From: Bacteroides faecichinchillae JCM 17102
GTDB lineage: Bacteria; Bacteroidota; Bacteroidia; Bacteroidales; Bacteroidaceae
DNA: 64,000 nucleotides
Assembly (NCBI RefSeq): GCF_000614145.1
Contig: NZ_BAKK01000019.1
Location: 1-64,000 of the forward strand
Reading direction: 5' to 3'
Position numbers and translations under genes: made by a program. Under the pieces are notes generated by a model. It saw only the letters and a program-made list of their open reading frames with translations, searched no databases and was not told where the DNA came from. Shown here piece by piece: positions 9,932 to 18,347 of the stretch (positions are counted from its first letter, which is position 1; every line of letters begins with the position of its first letter).

Positions 9932-11971
9932 CTAATTATAATACTCCCATCCTGGAGCCTGTGACAGATTCTTGTTCCGTTTCAGTTCATCGAAGCTGAT
10001 AGGCCAGAAGTACTGTTTGCGGGAGAAAGAAGTCTGTAGTTCTGCTACTCTGACTGGCAGATAATACATATCTTTGTAATTCTCGTTCATCAGTGTGTTA
10101 CAGCCATAGATTTGCTCACCTTCATGCTCTTCCACAATTTTCCAACGACGTAGGTCATAGTAACGTTGAGTTTCTCCAAAGAATTCAACCTGACGTTCAT
10201 GAACGATTCTTTCAAAGAATTTCGTCGGACTTTCATATACATCATCCTCATAGTCAGGAACTCCGGCACGCATACGGACCGGTTTCACTCCGCGGCGCAT
10301 TTCTTCCTTGTCACGGAAGATGTCGTAAGTCTTGCTTCCGTCCCATGAAGCTATTGGATAATGCTTTCCCTCGGTAATATTATTCAGTGCTTCTGCATAC
10401 ATCAACAATATGTCAGCGTAACGAAGCGTCGGTTCCACTTTCTTATAGATAGAACCTCCCCATTTGGCACAATCGTTCGGATTTACATATTTCATAACTC
10501 CGATACCAGTAATACACCAGTTGTCAGATCCGTTGATACGTCCGTCGGTTGCTCCGCGATAATACCAGATTTGTCTGTTTCGTGAGTCCTTTCCTCCTTC
10601 TTCTGTAATACTAAGCGCATTCCATAGAGCTCCGTTAAAAGCTACAGAAGCGTAGAAACGAGGTTCACGATTAGTATATCCCCACCATACGCCATTTTTT
10701 ACATGGTCGTACTTATGTTCATCCTTGTTTTCATCGTTTGTGTACTTTCCTTTCCACAATTCGTAGCATTTAGAGTCAAATGGATCGCCATTAGCCATGG
10801 TATAAGCTTCACTCTGTTTAAGAGTCATTCCATGTGCGTTCCATCCTCCAAAAGTACCGGGCAGTTGATGCTTTACAAGATCTGCGATAGAGTTATCATC
10901 TTTTAGGTTATTGCTGTCACCATTGGTTCCCCGGGTAAAGATAAGTTCCGGATTTTCGGCTGCATAGACGTCACCATTAAAAATAGAACGATATGATTCA
11001 AATGGATCAATGTTAGCCCAGCCATTCGGAAAGTTCTCGTTGGAATAGATTTCATGATAGGGTGGTTCGATAGTGGTCGGATAAGCTTCGTCCGTACTAA
11101 CTGGACGTCTTTCGAAAGTATAAAGCTTGTAACGTCCACTTGCTTCCGAGTACTCAATCATGTCTCTGGCGGCAGCAGCAGCTTTTGCCCATTTCTCTTC
11201 ATCATATTCTTGTGGGATTAACTGTTTGCCATCCATATTAACAAAGTCTGCCATTTCCGTATTGCCGTTTGCCAGCGGGCTAGCAGCATAGAGAAAAACT
11301 TTGGCACGTACAGCCAGCGCAGCTCCTTTGGTAGGGCGGGCAATGTTCAGGTTATCGCGTTTCTCAAACAGTTCGGTAGCTGCTATTTCCAGTTCCGAAG
11401 TGATGAATTCCACACACTCGTCATAAGTGTTACGTGGATACGCCAACTCGTCATACGATTTTGTATAGTCGGCTCCTTCTGGTGGTAGAAGGGGGACCGG
11501 ACCGAATTTTCTCAGCAGCATCCAGTAGAAATAGGCACGTAAGAAACGAGCCTGACCTCTTACATCCGTCACTTCCTCTGGAGTGAGATCATCATTCTCA
11601 TGTAACTCATTCAGCAGAATGGTGGCTTGATGGATTCCTTCAAATGACCAATTCCATGCATATTGGCCACCAACGGAGTTTAGATATTCGCCACGCTTGA
11701 ATTTGGCAAAACGGTCTCCGCGTTCATTGAACACTTGGTCGTCCGAGAAGTTGAAAGGGACTACGTCACTGTGTCCCACCTCCAGATTGTCTCCTTGCAG
11801 GTGGCTGTAGCAGAATGACAGCCATTGGAGTGTATAATCTTTGTCTGAGAAAATGCGTTCTATAGACTGCTGATCTCTAAAATAGCGATCTACATTCAGG
11901 TAATCGGAGCAGGAAGAGAGTCCCAAACCGAGCACCGCCGCTCCTAATATAATGTATTTATTTTTTTTCAT
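9932..11971 (-). CDS. RagB/SusD family nutrient-uptake outer-membrane lipoprotein, copy A
   Basis: Intact 679-residue SusD-type lid protein. Its lipoprotein signal ends at Cys21 (LGLSSC), followed by SDYLNVDRYF, a typical SusD opening. The helical TPR-like core includes VRGQARFLRAYFYWMLLRKFG and a C-terminal ERQVEFFGETQRYYDLRRWK motif, both hallmarks of the family. It is expected to cap the SusC channel encoded 22 bp upstream and bind the transported ligand at the cell surface. It is almost identical to copy B at 18348-20387; differences cluster near residues 370-400. No carbohydrate-active enzyme is encoded in the operon, so the ligand cannot be deduced. Confidence 0.95.
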   Translation of the reverse strand: MKKNKYIILGAAVLGLGLSSCSDYLNVDRYFRDQQSIERIFSDKDYTLQWLSFCYSHLQGDNLEVGHSDVVPFNFSDDQVFNERGDRFAKFKRGEYLNSVGGQYAWNWSFEGIHQATILLNELHENDDLTPEEVTDVRGQARFLRAYFYWMLLRKFGPVPLLPPEGADYTKSYDELAYPRNTYDECVEFITSELEIAATELFEKRDNLNIARPTKGAALAVRAKVFLYAASPLANGNTEMADFVNMDGKQLIPQEYDEEKWAKAAAAARDMIEYSEASGRYKLYTFERRPVSTDEAYPTTIEPPYHEIYSNENFPNGWANIDPFESYRSIFNGDVYAAENPELIFTRGTNGDSNNLKDDNSIADLVKHQLPGTFGGWNAHGMTLKQSEAYTMANGDPFDSKCYELWKGKYTNDENKDEHKYDHVKNGVWWGYTNREPRFYASVAFNGALWNALSITEEGGKDSRNRQIWYYRGATDGRINGSDNWCITGIGVMKYVNPNDCAKWGGSIYKKVEPTLRYADILLMYAEALNNITEGKHYPIASWDGSKTYDIFRDKEEMRRGVKPVRMRAGVPDYEDDVYESPTKFFERIVHERQVEFFGETQRYYDLRRWKIVEEHEGEQIYGCNTLMNENYKDMYYLPVRVAELQTSFSRKQYFWPISFDELKRNKNLSQAPGWEYYN

Positions 11972-11993
11972 AACTTTTCTTTTGATGATTGTT

Positions 11994-14900
11994 TTAGATT
12001 CCTACAGTTAGTCCGATGGTAACAGTTTTAGATAACGGATATTGTTGTCCGTTAGAACTACCCAATTCCGGATCCCAAAGCTTAAAGCTGGAGAAGGTCA
12101 GCAGGTTCGTTCCCATTAAGTAGAGACGAACACGATCTAAATGGAGTCTATTGACAAACTGTTTTGGAATGGTGTAACCGACTTCCACATTCTTTAAACG
12201 GATGTATGAACCGTTTCGTAGCCAATAAGTAGAAGGACGATAGTTATTGCTATTGTTGCCATAGCTCAGACGCGGGTATTTAGCATTCGGATCTTCGTTG
12301 GTTCCTAATGACCAGTAGTTACCGACTACATCTGTCAGGATATTACCCCAAGACTTATCTCTGAATGGATAAACTGTGAATCCGTCGATAAAGAAGGAAG
12401 ATTTGCCAGCTCCCTGAAAGTGAACATTAACGTCAAATCCTTTCCAATCCACAGATATACCAAAACCGTAAACTAAGTTAGGACGAGTAGTTGCACCGAT
12501 GGGTACTTCGTCATTACTGTCAATTACTCCATCACCGTTGATATCCTTGTACTTGATATCTCCCGGCATAATATCTGAGCCCTGTTTCGGTCTGTTCCGG
12601 ATTTCTTCATAATCCTTAAACAATCCTTCAGCTATCAGACCACGTGCTTGGTCTACACGAAATCCATACTGCATCTTATATGGGTAACGGCTGTTTTCTT
12701 CGTCGTACTCCTTGATTTTGTTCTTACTGTAGGTCATGTTGGCACGTACTGTAAGGCCTACCTCGCCCAGTTTCTGCTTATAAGCGATGTTACCGTCAAA
12801 CCCTTCGGACAGGACAGAACCCACGTTGGCATAGGGACTCGTTCCGATATGATTCAGACCGATAATATAGGGGAGGAAATTACGTTTCATATAAATACCG
12901 TCACGTTGTTCGTGAAAGTAGTCAATGCTACCATTGAACTTGTCGTCGAACAGGGAGAAATCAAGGCCGAGGTCATGTTTCTTGGCAATCTCCCATGTGA
13001 TGATGTCCGACGTTATTCTCGAATAGGTTAATCCCGGATAATAATAGTTACTGGTACCGATGTCACCATAATAGTATCCGTTCAGGTTACCTATGTTATC
13101 CATATCGTCAGTTTTTCCGTTCCATTCTGTGAATTTCGGTACATATGGAAAGCGTATCTGGTTATTGCCATCCATTAGTTTGTCATTACCTACCTCTCCA
13201 TAAGAATAACGTAACTTGAACATATTCATCCATTTGAAATGCTTTTTGATAATTGGCTCTTCTGCAATGTTCCATGCCAGTGAATAGGCGGGGAAGAATC
13301 CAAACTGTTGGCCTGTTGCAAAGTTCTCGGAACCGTTGTAACCGAAATTAAAGTCAAAGAAATAGCGGTACTTCCATCCATAGGTAAAACGTCCTGCAAA
13401 TCCTTGATGACGGTTCTGAATACTCTGCACAATCTTATCGTAACTGTTGGAGTTGCCATTATGAGACGTATTGGTAGTTTTATCCTGGGAGTATTTTAGT
13501 ACGGCTCCTGCCATATGGTCACCAAACTGGCGGTTGTAGTGCAACTCTGCCTCTAGATATTCTTTCCGTTGTCCGCTAGAGTACATCGTTCCGCTCATCA
13601 ATTGTTCTGTTTCTATTCTTCTGAATTGGAGTTCACCGTCGGAGGTACGCTGACGTTCGGCTAACCAGCTTTCCGGCCATTTGAAGCGGTTGTCACCGTT
13701 ATCTGTATAAGTATCGAATCCGAAACGTCCGTAGAATTTTAATCCCGGAGTGATAAATTTAAAATCTTGTTCAAGATTTGCCGTAGTCTGTATTTTATTC
13801 TTCCATGTTTCCTGGTATCCTTGCTGAGTGGTCAGTACCCAAGGATTTCTTTGGCCTCCATTACCGATGGCTGCCCATTTTCCGTCACTGTACTGCACTG
13901 GGGAAGCGATGGGGTTGTATCCCATTAGGGAGTTCCAAATTTCACCATACTGGCTTCCAGGTAAGTTCTGTTTGTCCAGAGAACCTGCTACGCCTACTTT
14001 TAATAAGGTAGTTTTGGTCAGGTCAATGTCTATATTCATACGGTAGTTCCAACGATGGTAGTTGGCGTTGGTGTTATAGTCTGTCATAGCATGATCTGTC
14101 TCGTACATACCGCCTTCATTCACATAACTGGCGGAAAGGAAGTAACGGGCTACCGTACCACCACCAGTCAGGTCTATGTTTGCACGATAAGTGGGAGCAC
14201 CGTCTTTTAAGATTAAATCCATCCAGTTCACATTCGGGAAAAGATCTTGGTCCAAGCCGTTGTCAAATAGCTTTAAATCGCTTTCGCTATAAGCTGGAGC
14301 CTGACTTCTGGTAATCAAAGCTTCATTCATCATACGAGCGTATGTGGGACCATCTACAAATTCCGGAGTTCTGGTACGTGTATTATACGAGGTTTCTACC
14401 TTGGCATTGACGCGGGTCTTTCCTTCTTTACCGCGTTTAGTGGTAATCAGGACAACACCATTTGCACCGCGAGAACCGTAAATGGCGGTTGCAGAGGCAT
14501 CTTTCAAAACAGAGAAGTCTTGGATATCTTCCGCATTGATCTCATTCATATCACGTTCGAAACCATCGACCAGCACCAACGCACCGTTTCCGGCACCGAA
14601 AGTGGAGATACCGCGGATCCAGAATTCAGAGAAGTTACTGCCCGGCTGTCCGGAAGTTTGGCGTGCCATAATACCGGCCACGTTACCTACAAGAGCATTC
14701 GTAATGCTTGACGTAGGGGTACGTAGCTGAGATACGTCGACTGTGGTAACGGCACCTGTCATAGTTAGCTTTTTCTGGGCACCCGTTCCTGTGATAACGA
14801 CTTCGTCAATTACCGTTGCTTTGGTTTCTATCATGACGATGTTGACGCTCTTTTTGTCTTTAATAAAGACTTCTTGTTTGTCAAAGCCTACATAGGAAAA

Positions 14901-15128
14901 AACGAGGTAAGAATAGTTGGGGACTTTGATTTTGTAACGTCCGTCAATGTCGGTTATCGCACCGAATCCCGGTATGTTCTTTGCCGTCACGTTCACACCC
15001 ACTAAAGGCTCGTTCTTTGCATCTGTGACGATTCCCGTCACTTCAAGTTTCTCTTGCTCGTTTTGAGCGTAGACTGTAGTTGTCCAGCCCACTATCAATA
15101 ATAATAAGATTATATTTCTCATATTCAT
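11994..15128 (-). CDS. SusC/RagA family TonB-linked outer-membrane transporter, copy A
   Basis: Intact 1044-residue TonB-dependent channel. In order: signal peptide ending near AQNEQ; carboxypeptidase-regulatory-like domain (about residues 28-105, GIVTDAKNEPLVGVNVTAKN); TonB-box-like DEVVITGTGAQKK; plug with FWIRGISTFGAGNGALVLVDG and SRGANGVVLITTKRG; then the beta-barrel. The C-terminus ends in TVTIGLTVGI. It works with the SusD encoded directly downstream. Compared with copy B it carries a longer loop at about residues 645-690 (the KLMDGNNQ and MDNIGNLN region), which may change ligand contacts. Confidence 0.95.
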   Translation of the reverse strand: MNMRNIILLLLIVGWTTTVYAQNEQEKLEVTGIVTDAKNEPLVGVNVTAKNIPGFGAITDIDGRYKIKVPNYSYLVFSYVGFDKQEVFIKDKKSVNIVMIETKATVIDEVVITGTGAQKKLTMTGAVTTVDVSQLRTPTSSITNALVGNVAGIMARQTSGQPGSNFSEFWIRGISTFGAGNGALVLVDGFERDMNEINAEDIQDFSVLKDASATAIYGSRGANGVVLITTKRGKEGKTRVNAKVETSYNTRTRTPEFVDGPTYARMMNEALITRSQAPAYSESDLKLFDNGLDQDLFPNVNWMDLILKDGAPTYRANIDLTGGGTVARYFLSASYVNEGGMYETDHAMTDYNTNANYHRWNYRMNIDIDLTKTTLLKVGVAGSLDKQNLPGSQYGEIWNSLMGYNPIASPVQYSDGKWAAIGNGGQRNPWVLTTQQGYQETWKNKIQTTANLEQDFKFITPGLKFYGRFGFDTYTDNGDNRFKWPESWLAERQRTSDGELQFRRIETEQLMSGTMYSSGQRKEYLEAELHYNRQFGDHMAGAVLKYSQDKTTNTSHNGNSNSYDKIVQSIQNRHQGFAGRFTYGWKYRYFFDFNFGYNGSENFATGQQFGFFPAYSLAWNIAEEPIIKKHFKWMNMFKLRYSYGEVGNDKLMDGNNQIRFPYVPKFTEWNGKTDDMDNIGNLNGYYYGDIGTSNYYYPGLTYSRITSDIITWEIAKKHDLGLDFSLFDDKFNGSIDYFHEQRDGIYMKRNFLPYIIGLNHIGTSPYANVGSVLSEGFDGNIAYKQKLGEVGLTVRANMTYSKNKIKEYDEENSRYPYKMQYGFRVDQARGLIAEGLFKDYEEIRNRPKQGSDIMPGDIKYKDINGDGVIDSNDEVPIGATTRPNLVYGFGISVDWKGFDVNVHFQGAGKSSFFIDGFTVYPFRDKSWGNILTDVVGNYWSLGTNEDPNAKYPRLSYGNNSNNYRPSTYWLRNGSYIRLKNVEVGYTIPKQFVNRLHLDRVRLYLMGTNLLTFSSFKLWDPELGSSNGQQYPLSKTVTIGLTVGI

Positions 15129-15144
15129 TTGTGCTTAAATAGTA

Positions 15145-16552
15145 TTATTCCGTTGTCATATAACGAATCCCTTTGTTATCAATATCTCCGATATAGAATA
15201 TGTCTTGAGCAGGATCGTAAGCAAGACCGGACGGCTGATTGAAACGTGCTTCGTGTAACGGATTACCGTCTACATATCCCCAGACCTTATTGTCGGCGTT
15301 TTCATTACTTCTCCCAGCTACAAGAGAGGCTACTCCATGAGGATCCAGTTTCCAGATGCAGTGATTATCCCTGTCGCAGAAGTAAAAATCGTATTGGTCT
15401 TGGTCGGGACCGACTCCTTCTCCATATTCGTCATTTTTAACGAATACACCGAATTGTGGTTTGCTAAATCGGGCACCACCTCCGGTCCCTTCCTTGAAGC
15501 CTTTGTCGTTCATGTTTCCGGCAATGATGGTAGGATTACCGAATGTTTTTTCACTGGGTCATAATCGGCTCTGAACACCGCTCCGAATCCGTCAGATAGC
15601 ATATACATAAATTTATTGGATGGGTGTCTGAATAATATTGTATGTGAACCGTCTACTGACGATATTTGGCTCAAGCTGAAAGTAACTTCCGCATTATTGT
15701 CGATATTCGGAATGGCTCCGTTACGTACCATTTTGTAGACCTTACCCTCCCACCAAGTGGTATAAAAGACAGTTCCGTCATCCATATATATCAGGCTGTA
15801 AGAGGTCTTGCCATAGTTGTAGGGACGGATTCGACGGAAATTTTCACGACGGAGGGAATAATAGATGTTTGCGCGGGTAGTGTTGTCCTGACCGTGGTCA
15901 TCGGTAAATAGCAATGTATCTCCGTCAGCACTGAACGTAAAAGAGTACATGGTGCTGTATCCCGTTCTTGGGAAAAGACGTTTCACAGTCCGTTGCGTCA
16001 GATTTACCAAATGGATACCGTCATAAAAGTTTGAAGAAAAAAGTAATCGGTCGTCTCCTTCTTTGTATTTGGGATCGAACACCATACAGTCATTGGAAGG
16101 AATAGAGGCTCCTTCATCAAACGACCCTTCTTGGAATGCAGAATTGTTATCCTGATCTACCTTACGTAATAAAGTACCTACAATCGTAGCAGGATCGTAT
16201 TTGAATTCCTGTTCGAATGTATGTTCTGCAATTGTTTTGCCATCCGGTCCATCTATAGAAACATTGATTGTTCCATCAAAAGCCTTGGAAGGAACCATGC
16301 AATAAATGCTTTTTCCATCGGTTCCGATAGTTTTGGTTTTTTCTCCACCGACTGTGATATGAATTTTGGTAGGATCATTTCCAAAATTGCTACCCTCAAT
16401 GTACAGGCGGGTTCGCATACCTCCCTCTTTGGGGCTGAAATCTGTAAACACTACCGGCTGGGAAGGGTCGTACTGGTAGAATCGACCTTATCATCCTTGC
16501 AACCGATGAATGATAAACAGCAAATAAGTGCTGTGATTAAATGTTTTTTCAT
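15145..16552 (-). CDS. IPT/TIG plus NHL-repeat lipoprotein, copy A (frameshifts near 15550 and 16474)
   Basis: First gene of operon A. The ATG at 16552 gives a lipoprotein signal like that of copy B (acylated Cys18). An IPT/TIG immunoglobulin-like domain follows (about residues 33-110, FSPKEGGMRTRLYIEGSNFG), then a beta-propeller of NHL/SMP-type repeats that closes with ASLVAGRSNENAD, ARFNQPSGLAYDPAQD and YIGDIDNKGIRYMT. Two missing bases, one in cgtactg.gtagaat and one in gttttttcactggg, break the frame; copy B is intact at both points. Proteins of this kind in SusCD loci are taken to be surface ligand-binding partners, which is inference. Confidence 0.85.
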
Positions 16553-16880
16553 AAATATAATTAGTTAAATAATAAAAAAGAGTTTTTTGAATAAAGAATC
16601 GGAATATTTTAAAAAAACTAATATTCCAATTTTATTTTATAGAATTTCTAATGAAAAAATGTTAGACTTGAAAAGCAAATAAGTCTTTTGAATGAAATGA
16701 ATGACTTTTCTATCTCTCTTCTTTCGGCTTCTAATCATTCAAATAGTTGAAAATGTAAGTATTGATAAAGTGTAACTCTTATATAAGTTGTTCTTATTGT
16801 TGTGTGTATAGGTTTCATATTCAAGCTTTGTGTTTAATTAAATTTGTGTGTTTTTTATTAATAATAGGTTAATAGCGGCA

Positions 16881-16911
16881 CAAATATATAATCAAACTCC
16901 ATAAATACAAA
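16881..16911 (-). promoter_or_regulatory. Promoter of SusCD operon A
   Basis: Minus-strand -7 box TATATTTG (16888-16881) and -33 box TTTG (16911-16908) with a 19-base spacer, matching the Bacteroides consensus. The identical arrangement occurs at 25246-25276 for operon B. It implies a leader of about 320 bases before the first start codon at 16552, with no gene inside; the leader is A/T-rich. Confidence 0.8.
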
Positions 16912-16994
16912 GAAATTATGAACAAAAATACATGTTCTCTTTAAAATAACCTCAGTTCGACGATAATATCTAAAAATATAGTAAGCTGATAAAA

Positions 16995-17222
16995 CTAGGT
17001 TTCTTTCAGTATTGATAGGCCGCTTTTGGGAGGAAAGATATAATATGTTGCATTGTCGTTCAAGAGATTCACGACAAAATTGTGAGAGGTACTAAGCTTA
17101 GAATGTTTAATCAGCATAATGTTTTTCAACTTTTCGTTGTGGAGATCAATTATAACTCTTTTCCCGTATCTGTAATGGGTTTTACTTATTCCTTTATTAA
17201 TTATTTTTCTGAATTTGAACAT
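16995..17222 (-). CDS. Small ORF, possibly the remnant of a LytTR-type DNA-binding domain
   Basis: 75 residues, just upstream of the operon A promoter on the same strand and just before the terminator of operon B. The stretch YRYGKRVIIDL and the ending KSGLSILKE resemble the recognition part and tail of small Bacteroides LytTR regulators (IRIGKSLIIN, EALKSLKE), but the N-terminal half of such a domain is missing. A comparable fragment sits at the same place upstream of operon B (25357-25560). It may be a decayed regulator or a chance ORF. Confidence 0.3.
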   Translation of the reverse strand: MFKFRKIINKGISKTHYRYGKRVIIDLHNEKLKNIMLIKHSKLSTSHNFVVNLLNDNATYYIFPPKSGLSILKET

Positions 17223-17238
17223 GGGCCCTATTAACTAA

Positions 17239-17275
17239 AAGGGCCGGATTCCTTGTTTGAGATCCGACCCTTTTT
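17239..17275 (-). terminator. Terminator of SusCD operon B
   Basis: Inverted repeat aaagggccggatt and gatccgaccctttttt around the loop ccttgtttga, homologous to 8822-8855. It lies 34 bases past the stop of the copy B lipoprotein, with U-rich sequence on the exit side. Confidence 0.8.
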
Positions 17276-17308
17276 TACGTTAATAAACGGTTACCTTCTA
17301 CCTTCTTT

Positions 17309-18318
17309 TTACCATTGAATAGCTTGATCCTCGTCTGGAATCAACGGGTTAATCTGTCGTTCCATTGTCATGGAGCCTCTTACTTCGTAAGTCATCGGAT
17401 AAGCTGGATTAGAAGTAACATCCGTATACTTATAACTCAGTTGCAGAGTAGTAAGATGGCGTTCCATATATTTGATGGTTTCGTGTTGAACAACTCGTTT
17501 CTCATACGTACATTCACCCAACGGTTGAATATTAATATCCGGTTCATGATCGTCACCATACAATCTCACCTTTCCTTTGATAGTACCTTCCTCGTCCTTT
17601 GTTCCTTCTTCGAACTCGGCAAAGACTTTATATCTGGAACGGTGCTCGTCTTCCACCCAAGTTGAACCTGCATAGAAGAAAATAGTATTTTCGTCCACCA
17701 CACGAGCTACACGAGTGTCTACCTTAGCAGGATCCGATGATGTCCCTTGGATGTAGATGTTCATCAGTGTGGTATTGTAAGTACCGGAATAGTCATTAAA
17801 CAGATTGATTCTCAGCAGTGCTTTATAACGTCCTTTATATTTGTTTGACATATAAGAAGGGTCCTCCTCAATTGTCAGCGGAAGTACGTATTTATCATCC
17901 AGTTCCAATCCGTCAAAGTTGAAATTGATAGGATAGAGCTGAATACTTTCTCCTGCAGGGATATGGCAAATGTTTGAATCAAAAGAATAGTGCTGTTCCG
18001 CAAGGGGCACATACCAGAGGTCTTGACGGCCTACTGGAAATCTCGCCTCATTAAGCGTTTGGAGCGTATCCTCGTCCACTCTTATTTTCACGTCGATATT
18101 CCGGTCGTTTGTTTGCGAACCACTGACAATGACCGGCAACTGGAATGTTCCTGTACCATCCGGCTGGTAGCGTACGTAAATTTCACTCAGGCCGTTATCT
18201 CCTACGGGTGCTTTGAAAGAAATGGTCTGTTTGTAAAGCTCATCTTTCCATTCGTCGTTGCAAGCACTGAACATTGCGCAGATCCCAGCATCATTCCTAA
18301 AATATATAATTTTCTCAT
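17309..18318 (-). CDS. DUF1735/DUF4973-type surface lipoprotein, copy B (frameshift near 18280)
   Basis: Paralog of the gene at 8884-9902, differing at roughly one residue in ten. The ATG at 18318 begins the same signal peptide (MRKLYILGMML). One base is missing in gcgcagatccc, so the uninterrupted frame only begins at MFSACNDEW just inside the lipobox. The C-terminus is intact here and ends PDEDQAIQW, which is how the copy A end was recognised as shifted. Predicted surface lipoprotein acting with the SusC/SusD pair of operon B. Confidence 0.85.
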
Positions 18319-18347
18319 ATTGTTTTTTTGCTTTATTAATGATAACA

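Larger units (their letters stand above)
8822..16911 (-). repeat. Tandem operon copy A (terminator to promoter)
   Basis: An 8-kb unit with the minus-strand order promoter, long leader, IPT/NHL lipoprotein, SusC, SusD, DUF1735-type lipoprotein and terminator. It is repeated in the same order and orientation at 17239-25276. The SusD proteins are nearly identical along their full 679 residues. Similarity is lower in the leaders, which are still alignable. Confidence 0.93.

Noticed and set aside
8341..15128. Idea that the SusC next to the B12 riboswitch is a BtuB-type cobalamin transporter
   Set aside because: The riboswitch faces nrdD and is transcribed away from the SusC. The operon has its own promoter more than 8 kb away, and SusC/SusD pairing differs from the usual BtuB loci.
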